Shown: positions 1 to 6,219 of the stretch, in pieces
Position numbering within the stretch: position 1 is the stretch's first letter
Layout of the letters: each line of letters opens with the position of its first letter
Assembly: GCA_001805655.1 (NCBI GenBank)
Contig: MHGR01000001.1
Location: 12,581 to 18,799 of the forward strand
Direction: 5' to 3'
From: Omnitrophica WOR_2 bacterium RIFCSPHIGHO2_02_FULL_52_10
GTDB taxonomy: Bacteria > Omnitrophota > Gorgyraeia > Zapsychrales > Zapsychraceae
Length of the DNA stretch: 6,219 nt
Translations under genes and position numbers: made by a program
Notes under the pieces: generated by a model
What the model was told of the DNA's origin: nothing
Databases searched by the model: none
What the model saw: the letters and a program-made list of their open reading frames with translations, nothing else

Positions 1-1089
1 AATAATTTTGCGCTTTTGCTCAGGGTCCTCAACGTCTTTCAGTCTGCTGAGAAATCCCTTTTCGGCGTTTAAACTGGTCAAGTTCATGTTAAAATTCCCC
101 TTGAACGTCTTCTGGACGGAATTGACTTCGTTCTTGCGCAGCAGGCCGTTGTCGACAAAAATACAATGCAATTTGCTCCCCAAGGCCTTGTGCAGAAGGA
201 CCGCCGCCACGGATGAGTCCACCCCCCCGCTTAATCCGAGCACGACTTTCTTGTTGCCGACCCTCTCCTTGATTTGGCTGACCGTGGAGGAGATAAACTT
301 GTCCATGGTCCAGCGCGGCAGACACCCACAGATGCTGAACATGAAATTCGTCAGCACCTGTGTTCCTCGTTGGGTATGGACGACCTCCGGGTGAAACTGC
401 ACGCCGAAAATCTTCTTCGAACGGTTGGCGAAAGAAGCAATGGACGCATTGAGGGTGTGCGCCAGCTTGACGAACCCCGCCGGCAGCGCCTTGATTTCAT
501 CACTGTGGCTCATCCAGCAGGTCAGGTTGGACGGCATGTTGACAAAGAGATCCTTGTTGCTGTCAATGAAAAGTTCCGAGCGTCCGAACTCCCGGTCGCT
601 GCTACCCTGTACTTTACCGCCGAACTGATGGTTGATCGCCTGCATGCCGTAACATATCCCCAGAATGGGAATGCCCAGTTTATAAAGCTCTTTGCTGGGC
701 ATCGGCGCCCCTTTGTCGTAGACGCTCAGCGGCCCGCCGGAGAAAATGATGCCTTTAGGTTTTATCTCTTGGATCTCGTCCGCCGTGATGTTATACGGGA
801 CGATCCGGCTGTACACTTTATTTTCACGGATGCGCCGGGCAATGAGCTGCGTGTATTGCGAGCCGAAATCCAAGATGATGATCACGTCCTTGTTGCGGAT
901 TTTGCGGACCTTGATCGAAGAGGCGATACGGCTGCGGATTTTTTTCAGTTTCGGCATGCGGATGATCCGTTTTTTCGGACTCGTCTTAAACCGCGTCTTC
1001 AACCCCCGGAAAATCTTTGGCGCGGTCCTCTTCGTTGCCGCCGCGCGCTTATGGCCTTTAAGTTTTGCCGATTTGTTCTTTTTTGCCAT
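1..1089 (-). CDS. guaA: GMP synthase (glutamine-hydrolysing), 3' end beyond window
   Basis: GuaA aminates XMP to GMP in the cytoplasm, using ATP and ammonia released from glutamine. The visible 363 codons contain the class I glutamine amidotransferase domain (about residues 69-255): DFGSQYTQLIARR at 74-86, nucleophile Cys146 in GICYGMQ, and His233 and Glu235 in QFHPE. The ATP pyrophosphatase domain follows, with its P-loop SGGVDSS at 287-293. Compared with the usual roughly 525 residues, the rest of the synthase domain and the dimerisation domain lie beyond base 1. Residues 1-67 are an oddity: 28 Lys/Arg and no acidic residue, where most GuaA proteins begin a few residues before the ILDFGSQ motif. 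The start ATG has AGGA seven bases upstream and an in-frame TAG four codons upstream. A GTG at residue 69 is an alternative start but would have AAGGA only one base away. The gene lies 41 bases after guaB3, so co-transcription is likely. Identity is certain; the start is less so. Confidence 0.97.
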   Translation of the reverse strand, partial: MAKKNKSAKLKGHKRAAATKRTAPKIFRGLKTRFKTSPKKRIIRMPKLKKIRSRIASSIKVRKIRNKDVIIILDFGSQYTQLIARRIRENKVYSRIVPYNITADEIQEIKPKGIIFSGGPLSVYDKGAPMPSKELYKLGIPILGICYGMQAINHQFGGKVQGSSDREFGRSELFIDSNKDLFVNMPSNLTCWMSHSDEIKALPAGFVKLAHTLNASIASFANRSKKIFGVQFHPEVVHTQRGTQVLTNFMFSICGCLPRWTMDKFISSTVSQIKERVGNKKVVLGLSGGVDSSVAAVLLHKALGSKLHCIFVDNGLLRKNEVNSVQKTFKGNFNMNLTSLNAEKGFLSRLKDVEDPEQKRKII

Positions 1090-1096
1090 GGAGGAT

Positions 1097-1100
1097 TCCT
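1097..1100 (-). promoter_or_regulatory. Ribosome binding site deciding the guaA start
   Basis: AGGA sits seven bases before the ATG at 1089. It supports the long form of GuaA with the basic extension; the internal ATG (residue 45) has no comparable site, and the GTG at residue 69 has purines too close to it. Confidence 0.6.
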
Positions 1101-1130
1101 AATTTTGCTTTATTGGACCGCTTAACCCCG

Positions 1131-2291
1131 TTACTTCCCCATGCCGATGCGCTGGCTGACCTGGAATACCTTACCTTCCGTCTGTATCGAGGGAGCGATA
1201 ATAATTTCAACATCATGCATCTCTTTTAAATTCGTCACGCCCAGTGACCCCATCGAGGTCTGCAGCGCGCCCACCAGGTTCTGCGAGCCGTCATCCACCC
1301 GGGCCGGCCCGAAAAGGATCTCCTTCAGGGTGCCGGTGGTTCCCACGCGCACCCTTGTGCCCCTTGGCAAATTGGCGTGCGAGGTGGCCATGCCCCAATG
1401 ATAACCGCGCCCGGGCGCCTCTTCCGCCCTGGCAAACGCGGAACCCACCATGACCGCGTCCGCCCCGGCCGCGAACGCCTTGCAGATTTCGCCGCCGATG
1501 CGCATCCCCCCATCCGTGATGATCGGAATGTACTTGCCTTTTCTCTTGAAGAAATAATCGCGGGCCGCCGCGCAATCGACCGTGGCGGTGATTTGGGGAA
1601 CGCCGATCCCAAGGACGCCTCGTGTGGTGCAGGCGGCTCCCGGGCCGATGCCGACCAGTACCCCCGAAGCCCCGGCCTCCATCAACTCGAGGGTGACATC
1701 AAAGGTCACGCAATTGCCGAGAATGATGGGAATCTTGGATGCCTTGCACAGCTTTTCAATGTTAACGATTTTGTACTCGCTGGAAATATGTTTGATCGTC
1801 GCCACCGTGGATTGCACGATGAACATATCGCATCCGGCCTCCCGGGCGATATCGGAAAATTTCTTGGCATTTTGCGGGATACAACTGACAACGGCTGGGA
1901 CATGCTTGGACTTAATCTCCTTGATGCGCTTGGAGATGAGGGAATCCTTAACGGGCTGCAAATAAACATTTTGGACTAATTTGGTGGCTTCTTCTGGAGT
2001 GGCGCTGGCAATCTGGTCCAGAACTTCCGCCGGGTTATCATAGCGCGTTTGGACGCCGTCAAGGTTGAGAACGGCTATCCCGCCCAGCTTCCCCATTTGA
2101 ACGGCATAATTGACGTCCACAACGCCGTCCATGGCCGCCGCCAAAATCGGCACCTTAAATGTCTTGCCAGCGATTGTCCAGCTCGTGTCCACTTCATGTG
2201 GGTTGACCGTCACATCGCCAGGGACCAAGGCGACCTCGTCAAATCCATAACATCTCCTTGCCCTGCGGTCTCTCCCAATCCAATCTGCCAT
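1131..2291 (-). CDS. guaB3: GuaB3-family IMP dehydrogenase-related protein (no CBS domains)
   Basis: A 386-residue TIM-barrel protein of the IMP dehydrogenase/GMP reductase family, expected to oxidise IMP to XMP with NAD in the cytoplasm. It has the family catalytic loop [12 protein letters not shown] with Cys221, the IMP phosphate-binding DGG at 260-262, and MVGS at 281-284. The N-terminal [14 protein letters not shown] (12-25), AAAMDGVVD (51-59), [12 protein letters not shown] (291-302) and QTSMGSLG (344-351) fit the GuaB3 type that I know from cyanobacteria and actinobacteria. Unlike canonical GuaB (about 490 residues) it has no CBS pair between the barrel halves. The mobile flap is much shortened after [12 protein letters not shown] (300-311), and I see no Arg-Tyr dyad there. 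The ATG chosen has GGAGGGG upstream; the reading frame is open for 55 more codons, but that stretch runs through the promoter and terminator. It is followed 41 bases later by guaA, which supports IMP dehydrogenase activity. A different reaction in this family (GMP reductase-like) is not excluded. Confidence 0.93.
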   Translation of the reverse strand: MADWIGRDRRARRCYGFDEVALVPGDVTVNPHEVDTSWTIAGKTFKVPILAAAMDGVVDVNYAVQMGKLGGIAVLNLDGVQTRYDNPAEVLDQIASATPEEATKLVQNVYLQPVKDSLISKRIKEIKSKHVPAVVSCIPQNAKKFSDIAREAGCDMFIVQSTVATIKHISSEYKIVNIEKLCKASKIPIILGNCVTFDVTLELMEAGASGVLVGIGPGAACTTRGVLGIGVPQITATVDCAAARDYFFKRKGKYIPIITDGGMRIGGEICKAFAAGADAVMVGSAFARAEEAPGRGYHWGMATSHANLPRGTRVRVGTTGTLKEILFGPARVDDGSQNLVGALQTSMGSLGVTNLKEMHDVEIIIAPSIQTEGKVFQVSQRIGMGK

Positions 2292-2296
2292 GTATG

Positions 2297-2303
2297 CCCC
2301 TCC
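2297..2303 (-). promoter_or_regulatory. Ribosome binding site of guaB3
   Basis: GGAGGGG ends five bases before the ATG at 2291; counted from its GGAGG core the spacing is seven bases. It fixes the start at MADWIG rather than at the ATG 55 codons upstream. Confidence 0.85.
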
Positions 2304-2378
2304 AAAATGTCTATAACTGGTTAAATTTAAACCACTTTCGGCTAAAAACAACAAATAGCCCGCTGCAATTAAGCCTAT

Positions 2379-2407
2379 AATATAGTCACTTTGCTTTGAA
2401 TTGTCAA
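2379..2407 (-). promoter_or_regulatory. Sigma-70-type promoter of guaB3-guaA
   Basis: On the minus strand, TTGACA (2407-2402) is followed after exactly 17 bases by TATATT (2384-2379). Transcription would begin near 2372, giving a leader of about 80 bases. The leader is AT-rich, with a 5-bp hairpin (GGCTA/TAGCC, 2340-2360) and a 15-base near-palindrome (2319-2333) that could be an operator. I recognise no known riboswitch in it. The -35 box lies only four bases beyond the T tract of the groEL terminator. Confidence 0.85.
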
Positions 2408-2412
2408 TCAGA

Positions 2413-2450
2413 AAAAAAGAGCGCGGGTCATTTGACCCGCGCTCTTTTTT
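2413..2450 (-). terminator. Intrinsic terminator of groES-groEL, potentially bidirectional
   Basis: A perfect inverted repeat whose GC-rich core is GAGCGCGGGTCA, a two-base spacer, then TGACCCGCGCTC. It is flanked by an A run (2412-2418) and a T run (2445-2450), so the repeat extends to 18 bp and has a T tract on both strands. On the minus strand it lies about 65 bases after the groEL stop and ends that transcript. It could also stop any plus-strand transcription, although no plus-strand gene is visible here. Confidence 0.95.
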
Positions 2451-2513
2451 ATACATTTTCCGTCCGCGCCACCCGTGTGCCGCGGTTGGTTTTCTTAACT
2501 TATCATTTTTTGC

Positions 2514-4190
<1,677 letters not shown>

Positions 4191-4481
4191 TTAATTTACA
4201 ATCGCTAAAACGTCCTCTTCCTTCATGATAAGGTATTCCGAGCCGTCTTTGGTGGCAATCTCCGTGCCGCTGTATTTTCCGTAAAGAATGCGGTTGCCCA
4301 CCTTCACTTCCAGCGCCTGTACCTTGCCGTCCTCAAGTCTTCTGCCCTTGCCGACCGCGACCACTTCGCCTTCCTGCGGTTTTTCCTTGGCCGTGTCCGG
4401 CAGGACGATGCCGCCCTTGGTCTTCTCCACCGCGTCCAGCGGTTTGACAACGATTCTGTCTGCTAACGGTTGAATGTTCAC
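4191..4481 (-). CDS. groES: Co-chaperonin GroES (Hsp10), GTG start
   Basis: GroES forms the heptameric lid of the GroEL chamber. The 96-residue product has the normal family length. It begins [14 protein letters not shown]; the mobile loop [10 protein letters not shown] that contacts GroEL lies at about residues 21-30, and the GEVVAVGKG strand follows. The C-terminal half has the usual [15 protein letters not shown] and ends EEDVLAIVN. The start is GTG: a near-perfect AAGGAGGTG sits just upstream, and the open frame before it (22 codons, beginning MLIAIL) runs back towards the CIRCE operator and has no homology to GroES. It is the first gene of the groES-groEL operon, with a leader of roughly 75 bases containing CIRCE. 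Confidence 0.98.
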   Translation of the reverse strand: MNIQPLADRIVVKPLDAVEKTKGGIVLPDTAKEKPQEGEVVAVGKGRRLEDGKVQALEVKVGNRILYGKYSGTEIATKDGSEYLIMKEEDVLAIVN

Positions 4482-4486
4482 TCCTG

Positions 4487-4495
4487 CACCTCCTT
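4487..4495 (-). promoter_or_regulatory. Strong ribosome binding site of groES
   Basis: AAGGAGGTG is a nearly full complement of the 16S rRNA 3' end, with the GGAGG core seven bases before the GTG at 4481. It shows that translation begins at GTG and not at the upstream ATG codons. Confidence 0.9.
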
Positions 4496-4540
4496 GATTG
4501 ATGGAATTTTTTATAGTCATTTTTGCCATAAGTATAGCGA

Positions 4541-4567
4541 TTAGCACTGCGATTGACAGAGTGCTAA
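4541..4567. promoter_or_regulatory. CIRCE operator (HrcA binding site)
   Basis: On the minus strand TTAGCACTC, nine bases, then AGTGCTAA preceded by C. This is the CIRCE inverted repeat (consensus TTAGCACTC-N9-GAGTGCTAA) with a single mismatch, G to C at the innermost base of the downstream arm. CIRCE is bound by the HrcA repressor, which releases groE on heat shock. It lies between the -10 box and the groES start, so it works both at the DNA level and, as part of the 5' leader, possibly on the mRNA. hrcA itself is not in the window. Confidence 0.96.
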
Positions 4568-4593
4568 TCTACCAAAAAAAAAGATTTTGTCAA
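4566..4593 (-). promoter_or_regulatory. Promoter of groES-groEL
   Basis: TTGACA (4593-4588), 16 bases, TAGATT (4571-4566) on the minus strand; the spacer contains a run of nine T. The -10 box overlaps the first bases of CIRCE, so HrcA bound there would block RNA polymerase. A second possible promoter, CTGTCA-N17-TATACT (4559-4531), would lie across the operator; it is a poorer match. Confidence 0.75.
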
Positions 4594-4616
4594 GAAATTT
4601 TTTTAAAGGCCAAAAG

Positions 4617-4642
4617 TTGTAACGCTTGTAGGAAGTTACAAG
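4617..4642 (-). terminator. Weak hairpin after coaX, possible terminator
   Basis: Two overlapping, mutually exclusive stems: TTGTAAC/GTTACAA (7 bp, 11-base loop) and CTTGTA/TACAAG (6 bp, 6-base loop). On the minus strand CTTTTGGCCTTT follows, only a broken T tract. It lies about 30 bases after the coaX stop and is the only terminator candidate before the groE promoter. Confidence 0.3.
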
Positions 4643-4670
4643 GGTTGCATCGACTGTCCGCGAGGCGTTC

Positions 4671-5441
4671 TCATTTAGCGTGCTTGGTGCGGCGCCCTGA
4701 ATGGGCTAACAACTGCAAACCTTTAAAGATGAGACATTCATCGACCTTGGTGATTTTGCGGGCGATGAATCTGCGCATCAAACGGGTGTGGCCGCCGGTC
4801 ACGATCACCTTGGGCCTGCCCGTAATCTGCCCGGCGAGCTCGTCAATCAGCCCGCGGCACATCGCCCCGTAGCCGTAAAAAATCCCGCTTAAAATGCTGT
4901 CCTTCGTCACCCGGCCGATCATGGCGTGCGGGATTTTAAATGTCTCGATGCGCGGAAGCAAAGCGGTTTTCTGAAACAGCGCCTCGGCCGAGAGCCGGAT
5001 GCCGGGCACGATCATGCCGCCTTCGTAATCGCCTTTGGAGGAAACCACGTCAAACGTAATGGCCGTGCCGAGATCAATGATGACCGCCGGACAGCCGTAA
5101 GGCTCCTTGACCGCGTACGCGCCCACCAACCGGTCCTGGCCGACCTGTCCGGGGTTGCGGTATTTATTTTTGATGGGCACTTTGATGTCCCGGCCGACAA
5201 CCAGGGGCTTTGTCTTTAAATGCCGCCGCACGGCCCGCTCAACGATCCTTAAATTGTCAGGCACAACACTGCAGAGGATTACTTCCCCTAATTTAGGGAA
5301 AAGACCTTTAATGCGCCGCAGTTCTTGATTGAGCGCGGAGCGCATGGCGCTGTTTTCAATGAAACGCACCCGCACCACCCGCTTCCCCCGCATCACGGCC
5401 AGGGAAACGGTGGTATTGCCTATGTCGATGGCGAGTAACAT
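4671..5441 (-). CDS. coaX: Type III pantothenate kinase
   Basis: CoaX phosphorylates pantothenate to 4'-phosphopantothenate, the first step of coenzyme A synthesis, in the cytoplasm. It belongs to the acetate/sugar kinase/Hsp70/actin fold, and type III enzymes need a monovalent cation and are not inhibited by CoA. The 256 residues match the family length. Motifs in order: phosphate loop DIGNT at 6-10 with Asp6, GQDR at 101-104 with Asp103, DLGTAITFD at 123-131 with Asp123, GGMIVPG at 141-147, and VTGG at 214-217. The tail (249-256) is basic. The start at MLLAIDIGNT is the usual one, and the next Met (residue 17) would delete the phosphate loop. No Shine-Dalgarno is visible before this ATG, unlike the other genes here. 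A consensus promoter 70 bases upstream makes it probably a single-gene unit. Confidence 0.96.
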   Translation of the reverse strand: MLLAIDIGNTTVSLAVMRGKRVVRVRFIENSAMRSALNQELRRIKGLFPKLGEVILCSVVPDNLRIVERAVRRHLKTKPLVVGRDIKVPIKNKYRNPGQVGQDRLVGAYAVKEPYGCPAVIIDLGTAITFDVVSSKGDYEGGMIVPGIRLSAEALFQKTALLPRIETFKIPHAMIGRVTKDSILSGIFYGYGAMCRGLIDELAGQITGRPKVIVTGGHTRLMRRFIARKITKVDECLIFKGLQLLAHSGRRTKHAK

Positions 5442-5461
5442 AATATTAAGGAAAAAAGATT

Positions 5462-5494
5462 AGGCCCCATACGACTGTCTAGGCCTCAATAGGC
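5462..5494 (-). promoter_or_regulatory. Competing hairpins in the coaX leader
   Basis: On the minus strand AGGCC (5486-5482) can pair with GGCCT (5466-5462), and a T6 run (5457-5452) follows, which looks like a weak terminator. The same AGGC can instead pair with GCCT just upstream (5494-5491, four-base loop). The two pairings exclude each other, as in an attenuator, but both stems are short (5 and 4 bp), so this may be chance. Confidence 0.3.
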
Positions 5495-5511
5495 ACTTCC
5501 GATGACTACCT

Positions 5512-5540
5512 TTTATACCCTACCCCGCGGCGAATGTCAA
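5512..5540 (-). promoter_or_regulatory. Promoter of coaX
   Basis: TTGACA (5540-5535), exactly 17 bases, TATAAA (5517-5512) on the minus strand. It is a near-consensus sigma-70 promoter. Transcription would begin near 5505, giving a leader of about 64 bases. The -35 box lies within ten bases of the hairpin that ends the cspA transcript. Confidence 0.85.
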
Positions 5541-5549
5541 ACAAACAGA

Positions 5550-5579
5550 AAGGGACAGCCCCTTGCGGGACTGTCCCTT
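5550..5579 (-). terminator. Hairpin terminator of cspA
   Basis: AAGGGACAG (5550-5558) pairs with CTGTCCCTT (5571-5579), then after a C/A mismatch CCC pairs with GGG around a TTGC loop. On the minus strand a T-rich but interrupted tail (CTGTTTGTTTG) follows. It lies 30 bases after the cspA stop. The GGGACAGTCCC-type sequence also resembles dispersed palindromic repeats of bacterial genomes, so it may be a repeat element acting as terminator. Confidence 0.7.
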
Positions 5580-5591
5580 CGTCATGGTGTC

Positions 5592-5618
5592 AAATTGTCC
5601 CTTACGGGATTACAATTT
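5592..5618 (-). repeat. Hairpin straddling the cspA stop codon, sharing a core with the next hairpin
   Basis: AAATTGT (5592-5598) pairs with ACAATTT (5612-5618); inside, CCC pairs with GGG around TTAC, leaving a three-base bulge (5609-5611) that overlaps the stop codon of cspA (5610-5612). Its core CCCTTACGGGATT repeats the core CCCTTGCGGGACT of the neighbouring hairpin (5560-5572) at 11 of 13 positions, which suggests a duplicated unit. Confidence 0.55.
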
Positions 5619-5810
5619 AACAACATTCTTGGCTTGCTCACCCTTGGGGCCTTCTGCGATCTCAAACTCGACCTTCTGGCCTTCTTCCAGGGATTTGTAC
5701 CCGTCCCCTTGAATCTCGCTGTGGTGGACGAACACGTCGTTTCCCTCTTCAGGTGTGATGAAGCCGTAACCTTTTTGGTTATTAAACCATTTAACTGTAC
5801 CTGTTGTCAT
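5610..5810 (-). CDS. cspA: Cold-shock domain protein, CspA family
   Basis: A single cold-shock domain of 66 residues, the usual length, forming a five-strand barrel that binds single-stranded RNA and DNA, melts mRNA hairpins and can act as an antiterminator. RNP1 is KGYGFI at 13-18 and RNP2 is VFVHH at 26-30; the start [17 protein letters not shown] and the end EQAKNVVKL are typical. The family has many paralogues in one genome, so the cspA symbol states the family and not the cold-induced member. AAGGAGG lies eight bases before the ATG. Upstream lie a consensus promoter, a terminator-like hairpin and a possible proximal promoter; downstream are two hairpins, the first including the stop codon. 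The gene appears to be transcribed alone. Confidence 0.97.
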   Translation of the reverse strand: MTTGTVKWFNNQKGYGFITPEEGNDVFVHHSEIQGDGYKSLEEGQKVEFEIAEGPKGEQAKNVVKL

Positions 5811-5818
5811 TATTTACT

Positions 5819-5825
5819 CCTCCTT
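5819..5825 (-). promoter_or_regulatory. Ribosome binding site of cspA
   Basis: AAGGAGG with its GGAGG core eight bases before the ATG at 5810; a strong site, as expected for an abundant small protein. Confidence 0.85.
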
Positions 5826-5843
5826 TCAACAAGTTTTGAGTAA

Positions 5844-5852
5844 ATAATAACA
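5844..5852 (-). promoter_or_regulatory. Possible proximal extended -10 promoter of cspA
   Basis: TGTTATTAT on the minus strand fits an extended -10 (TGn followed by TATTAT). There is no good -35 box 17 bases further up (the T tract of the hairpin lies there). If used, it would give a leader of about 26 bases that bypasses the upstream hairpin. Confidence 0.35.
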
Positions 5853-5856
5853 GGAC

Positions 5857-5900
5857 AAAAATAAAAAAACCGCACGGTAAATACCCTCACCTATGCGGCT
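5857..5900 (-). terminator. Terminator-like hairpin in the cspA leader (attenuator or end of a small RNA)
   Basis: On the minus strand CCGCA (5898-5894) pairs with TGCGG (5874-5870), and inside GGTGA (5891-5887) pairs with TTACC (5880-5876, one G-T pair). Seven T, an A and five T follow at once (5869-5857). This is a standard intrinsic terminator lying between a consensus promoter and cspA. It could be an attenuator of cspA, the 3' end of a roughly 70-base RNA made from that promoter, or the terminator of the receiver gene. Confidence 0.75.
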
Positions 5901-5934
5901 TAAGATTTCTACCTCTCTAATCTACTCGCACGTA

Positions 5935-5962
5935 AGTATACCTGATTATCTCTGTTTGTCAA
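5935..5962 (-). promoter_or_regulatory. Promoter upstream of cspA (distal)
   Basis: TTGACA (5962-5957), 16 bases, TATACT (5940-5935) on the minus strand. Transcription would begin near 5928, about 118 bases before the cspA start, and would pass through the terminator-like hairpin. Long structured leaders are usual in cold-shock mRNAs. Confidence 0.75.
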
Positions 5963-6069
5963 ATGAAATATTTGAGTACTTGGAAAATTTTTCTTTGCGG
6001 AGGAATCACTCAGAGAATACAACACCCACTCCATGACCATAAATAATTCGTCAATAGAAGATCGACTCC

Positions 6070-6219
6070 TTATTTCCCAATCGCCTTTTTGATGCTTTTA
6101 AAGAGGTCGAAGATGTTGATCGGTTTATACAGGCAGCCGGAAACGCGCATCTTCTCGGCCTCGATCATGTACTCATCGCGGGCGTAGCCGGTGATGACAA
6201 TTTCCGGCGGCTGCGCCCG
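6070..6219 (-). CDS. Response regulator receiver domain protein, C-terminal 49 residues
   Basis: The frame is open from the window edge to a TAA at 6072-6070. It shows the second half of a CheY-like receiver domain: PEIVITGYA (residues 5-13 of the fragment) with the conserved switch Thr at the end of beta strand 4, SGCLYKPI (27-34) with the conserved Lys-Pro at beta 5, and a last helix LFKSIKKAIGK. The phosphorylated Asp and the acidic pocket lie outside the window. The protein ends directly after the receiver fold, so it is either a single-domain regulator or a protein with the receiver at its C-terminus, such as a hybrid kinase. No clear terminator follows in the 107 bases before the cspA promoter. 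Confidence 0.88.
   Translation of the reverse strand, partial: RAQPPEIVITGYARDEYMIEAEKMRVSGCLYKPINIFDLFKSIKKAIGK

Noticed and set aside
274..1125. A 283-codon open frame on the plus strand
   Set aside because: It is opposite guaA, whose catalytic motifs are all present on the minus strand; the plus-strand product shows no recognisable domain.
1377..1979. A 200-codon open frame on the plus strand, and another of 179 codons at 2538-3077
   Set aside because: Both are antisense shadows of guaB3 and groEL with no recognisable domain or ribosome site.
2319..2333. Near-palindrome GGTTTAAATTTAACC in the guaB3 leader as an operator
   Set aside because: An AT-rich 15-base palindrome with a central mismatch is easily due to chance, and it matches no purine repressor site that I know.
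2292..2372. A purine-sensing riboswitch in the guaB3 leader
   Set aside because: The leader is only about 80 bases, has one 5-bp hairpin, and lacks any riboswitch core I recognise.
2292..2456. A 55-codon N-terminal extension of GuaB3 (frame open from an ATG at 2456)
   Set aside because: It would be encoded by the groE terminator and the guaB3 promoter, and a strong ribosome site marks the ATG at 2291.
4482..4547. A longer GroES starting MLIAIL
   Set aside because: The extra 22 residues run into CIRCE, do not resemble GroES, and the perfect Shine-Dalgarno points to the GTG at 4481.
5808..5888. A GTG-started leader peptide frame of 26 codons ending in a TAA that overlaps the cspA ATG
   Set aside because: It lacks a ribosome site and consists largely of the terminator T tract and the cspA Shine-Dalgarno region; the overlap looks accidental.
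5909..6040. A 43-codon minus-strand frame starting MVMEWVLYSL
   Set aside because: It has no Shine-Dalgarno, runs across the distal cspA promoter and has no known similarity that I can see.

Overview
The window is an ordinary-looking stretch of bacterial chromosome in which every gene I can support lies on the minus strand, so the genes are read from high to low coordinates. In transcription order they are: the last 49 codons of a CheY-like receiver protein (edge-truncated), a cold-shock protein (cspA family), type III pantothenate kinase (coaX), the chaperonin operon groES-groEL, and a purine operon guaB3-guaA, with guaA running off the left edge. No mobile element, tRNA, rRNA or CRISPR array is visible.

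Region by region. 6070-6219 is the receiver fragment. 5811-6069 is a 259-base gap holding a consensus promoter, a terminator-like hairpin with a T tract, and possibly a second promoter close to cspA. 5610-5810 is cspA, followed by two hairpins, one of them straddling its stop codon. 5442-5540 is the coaX promoter and leader, with no visible Shine-Dalgarno. 4671-5441 is coaX. 4482-4593 is the groE promoter and leader with a CIRCE operator (HrcA target). 4191-4481 and 2514-4151 are groES (GTG start) and groEL. 2413-2450 is a perfect 18-bp hairpin terminator whose far side almost touches the guaB3 promoter. 1131-2291 is guaB3. 1-1089 is guaA, which has an unusual, very basic N-terminal extension of about 67 residues.

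Function. The purine operon would take IMP to XMP (GuaB3, if it is an IMP dehydrogenase) and XMP to GMP (GuaA). GroES and GroEL form the protein-folding chamber under HrcA/CIRCE heat-shock control. CoaX makes the first committed step of coenzyme A synthesis. CspA binds single-stranded RNA. These are housekeeping genes in separate transcription units, each apparently with its own promoter; the groE, guaB3, coaX and distal cspA promoters all carry a perfect TTGACA -35 box.

Organism. The sequence suggests a bacterium with a sigma-70-type promoter consensus, strong Shine-Dalgarno sites (AAGGAGG), HrcA-type heat-shock control, and a CBS-less GuaB3 of the kind I know from cyanobacteria and actinobacteria. 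The mix does not pin down a phylum. An uncultured Gram-negative lineage such as Omnitrophota or a relative in the PVC area is only a guess. I see no strong evidence for an undescribed multi-gene system here. The most unusual points are the basic tail on GuaA, the GuaB3-GuaA pairing, and the structured leaders and 3' ends around cspA and coaX.
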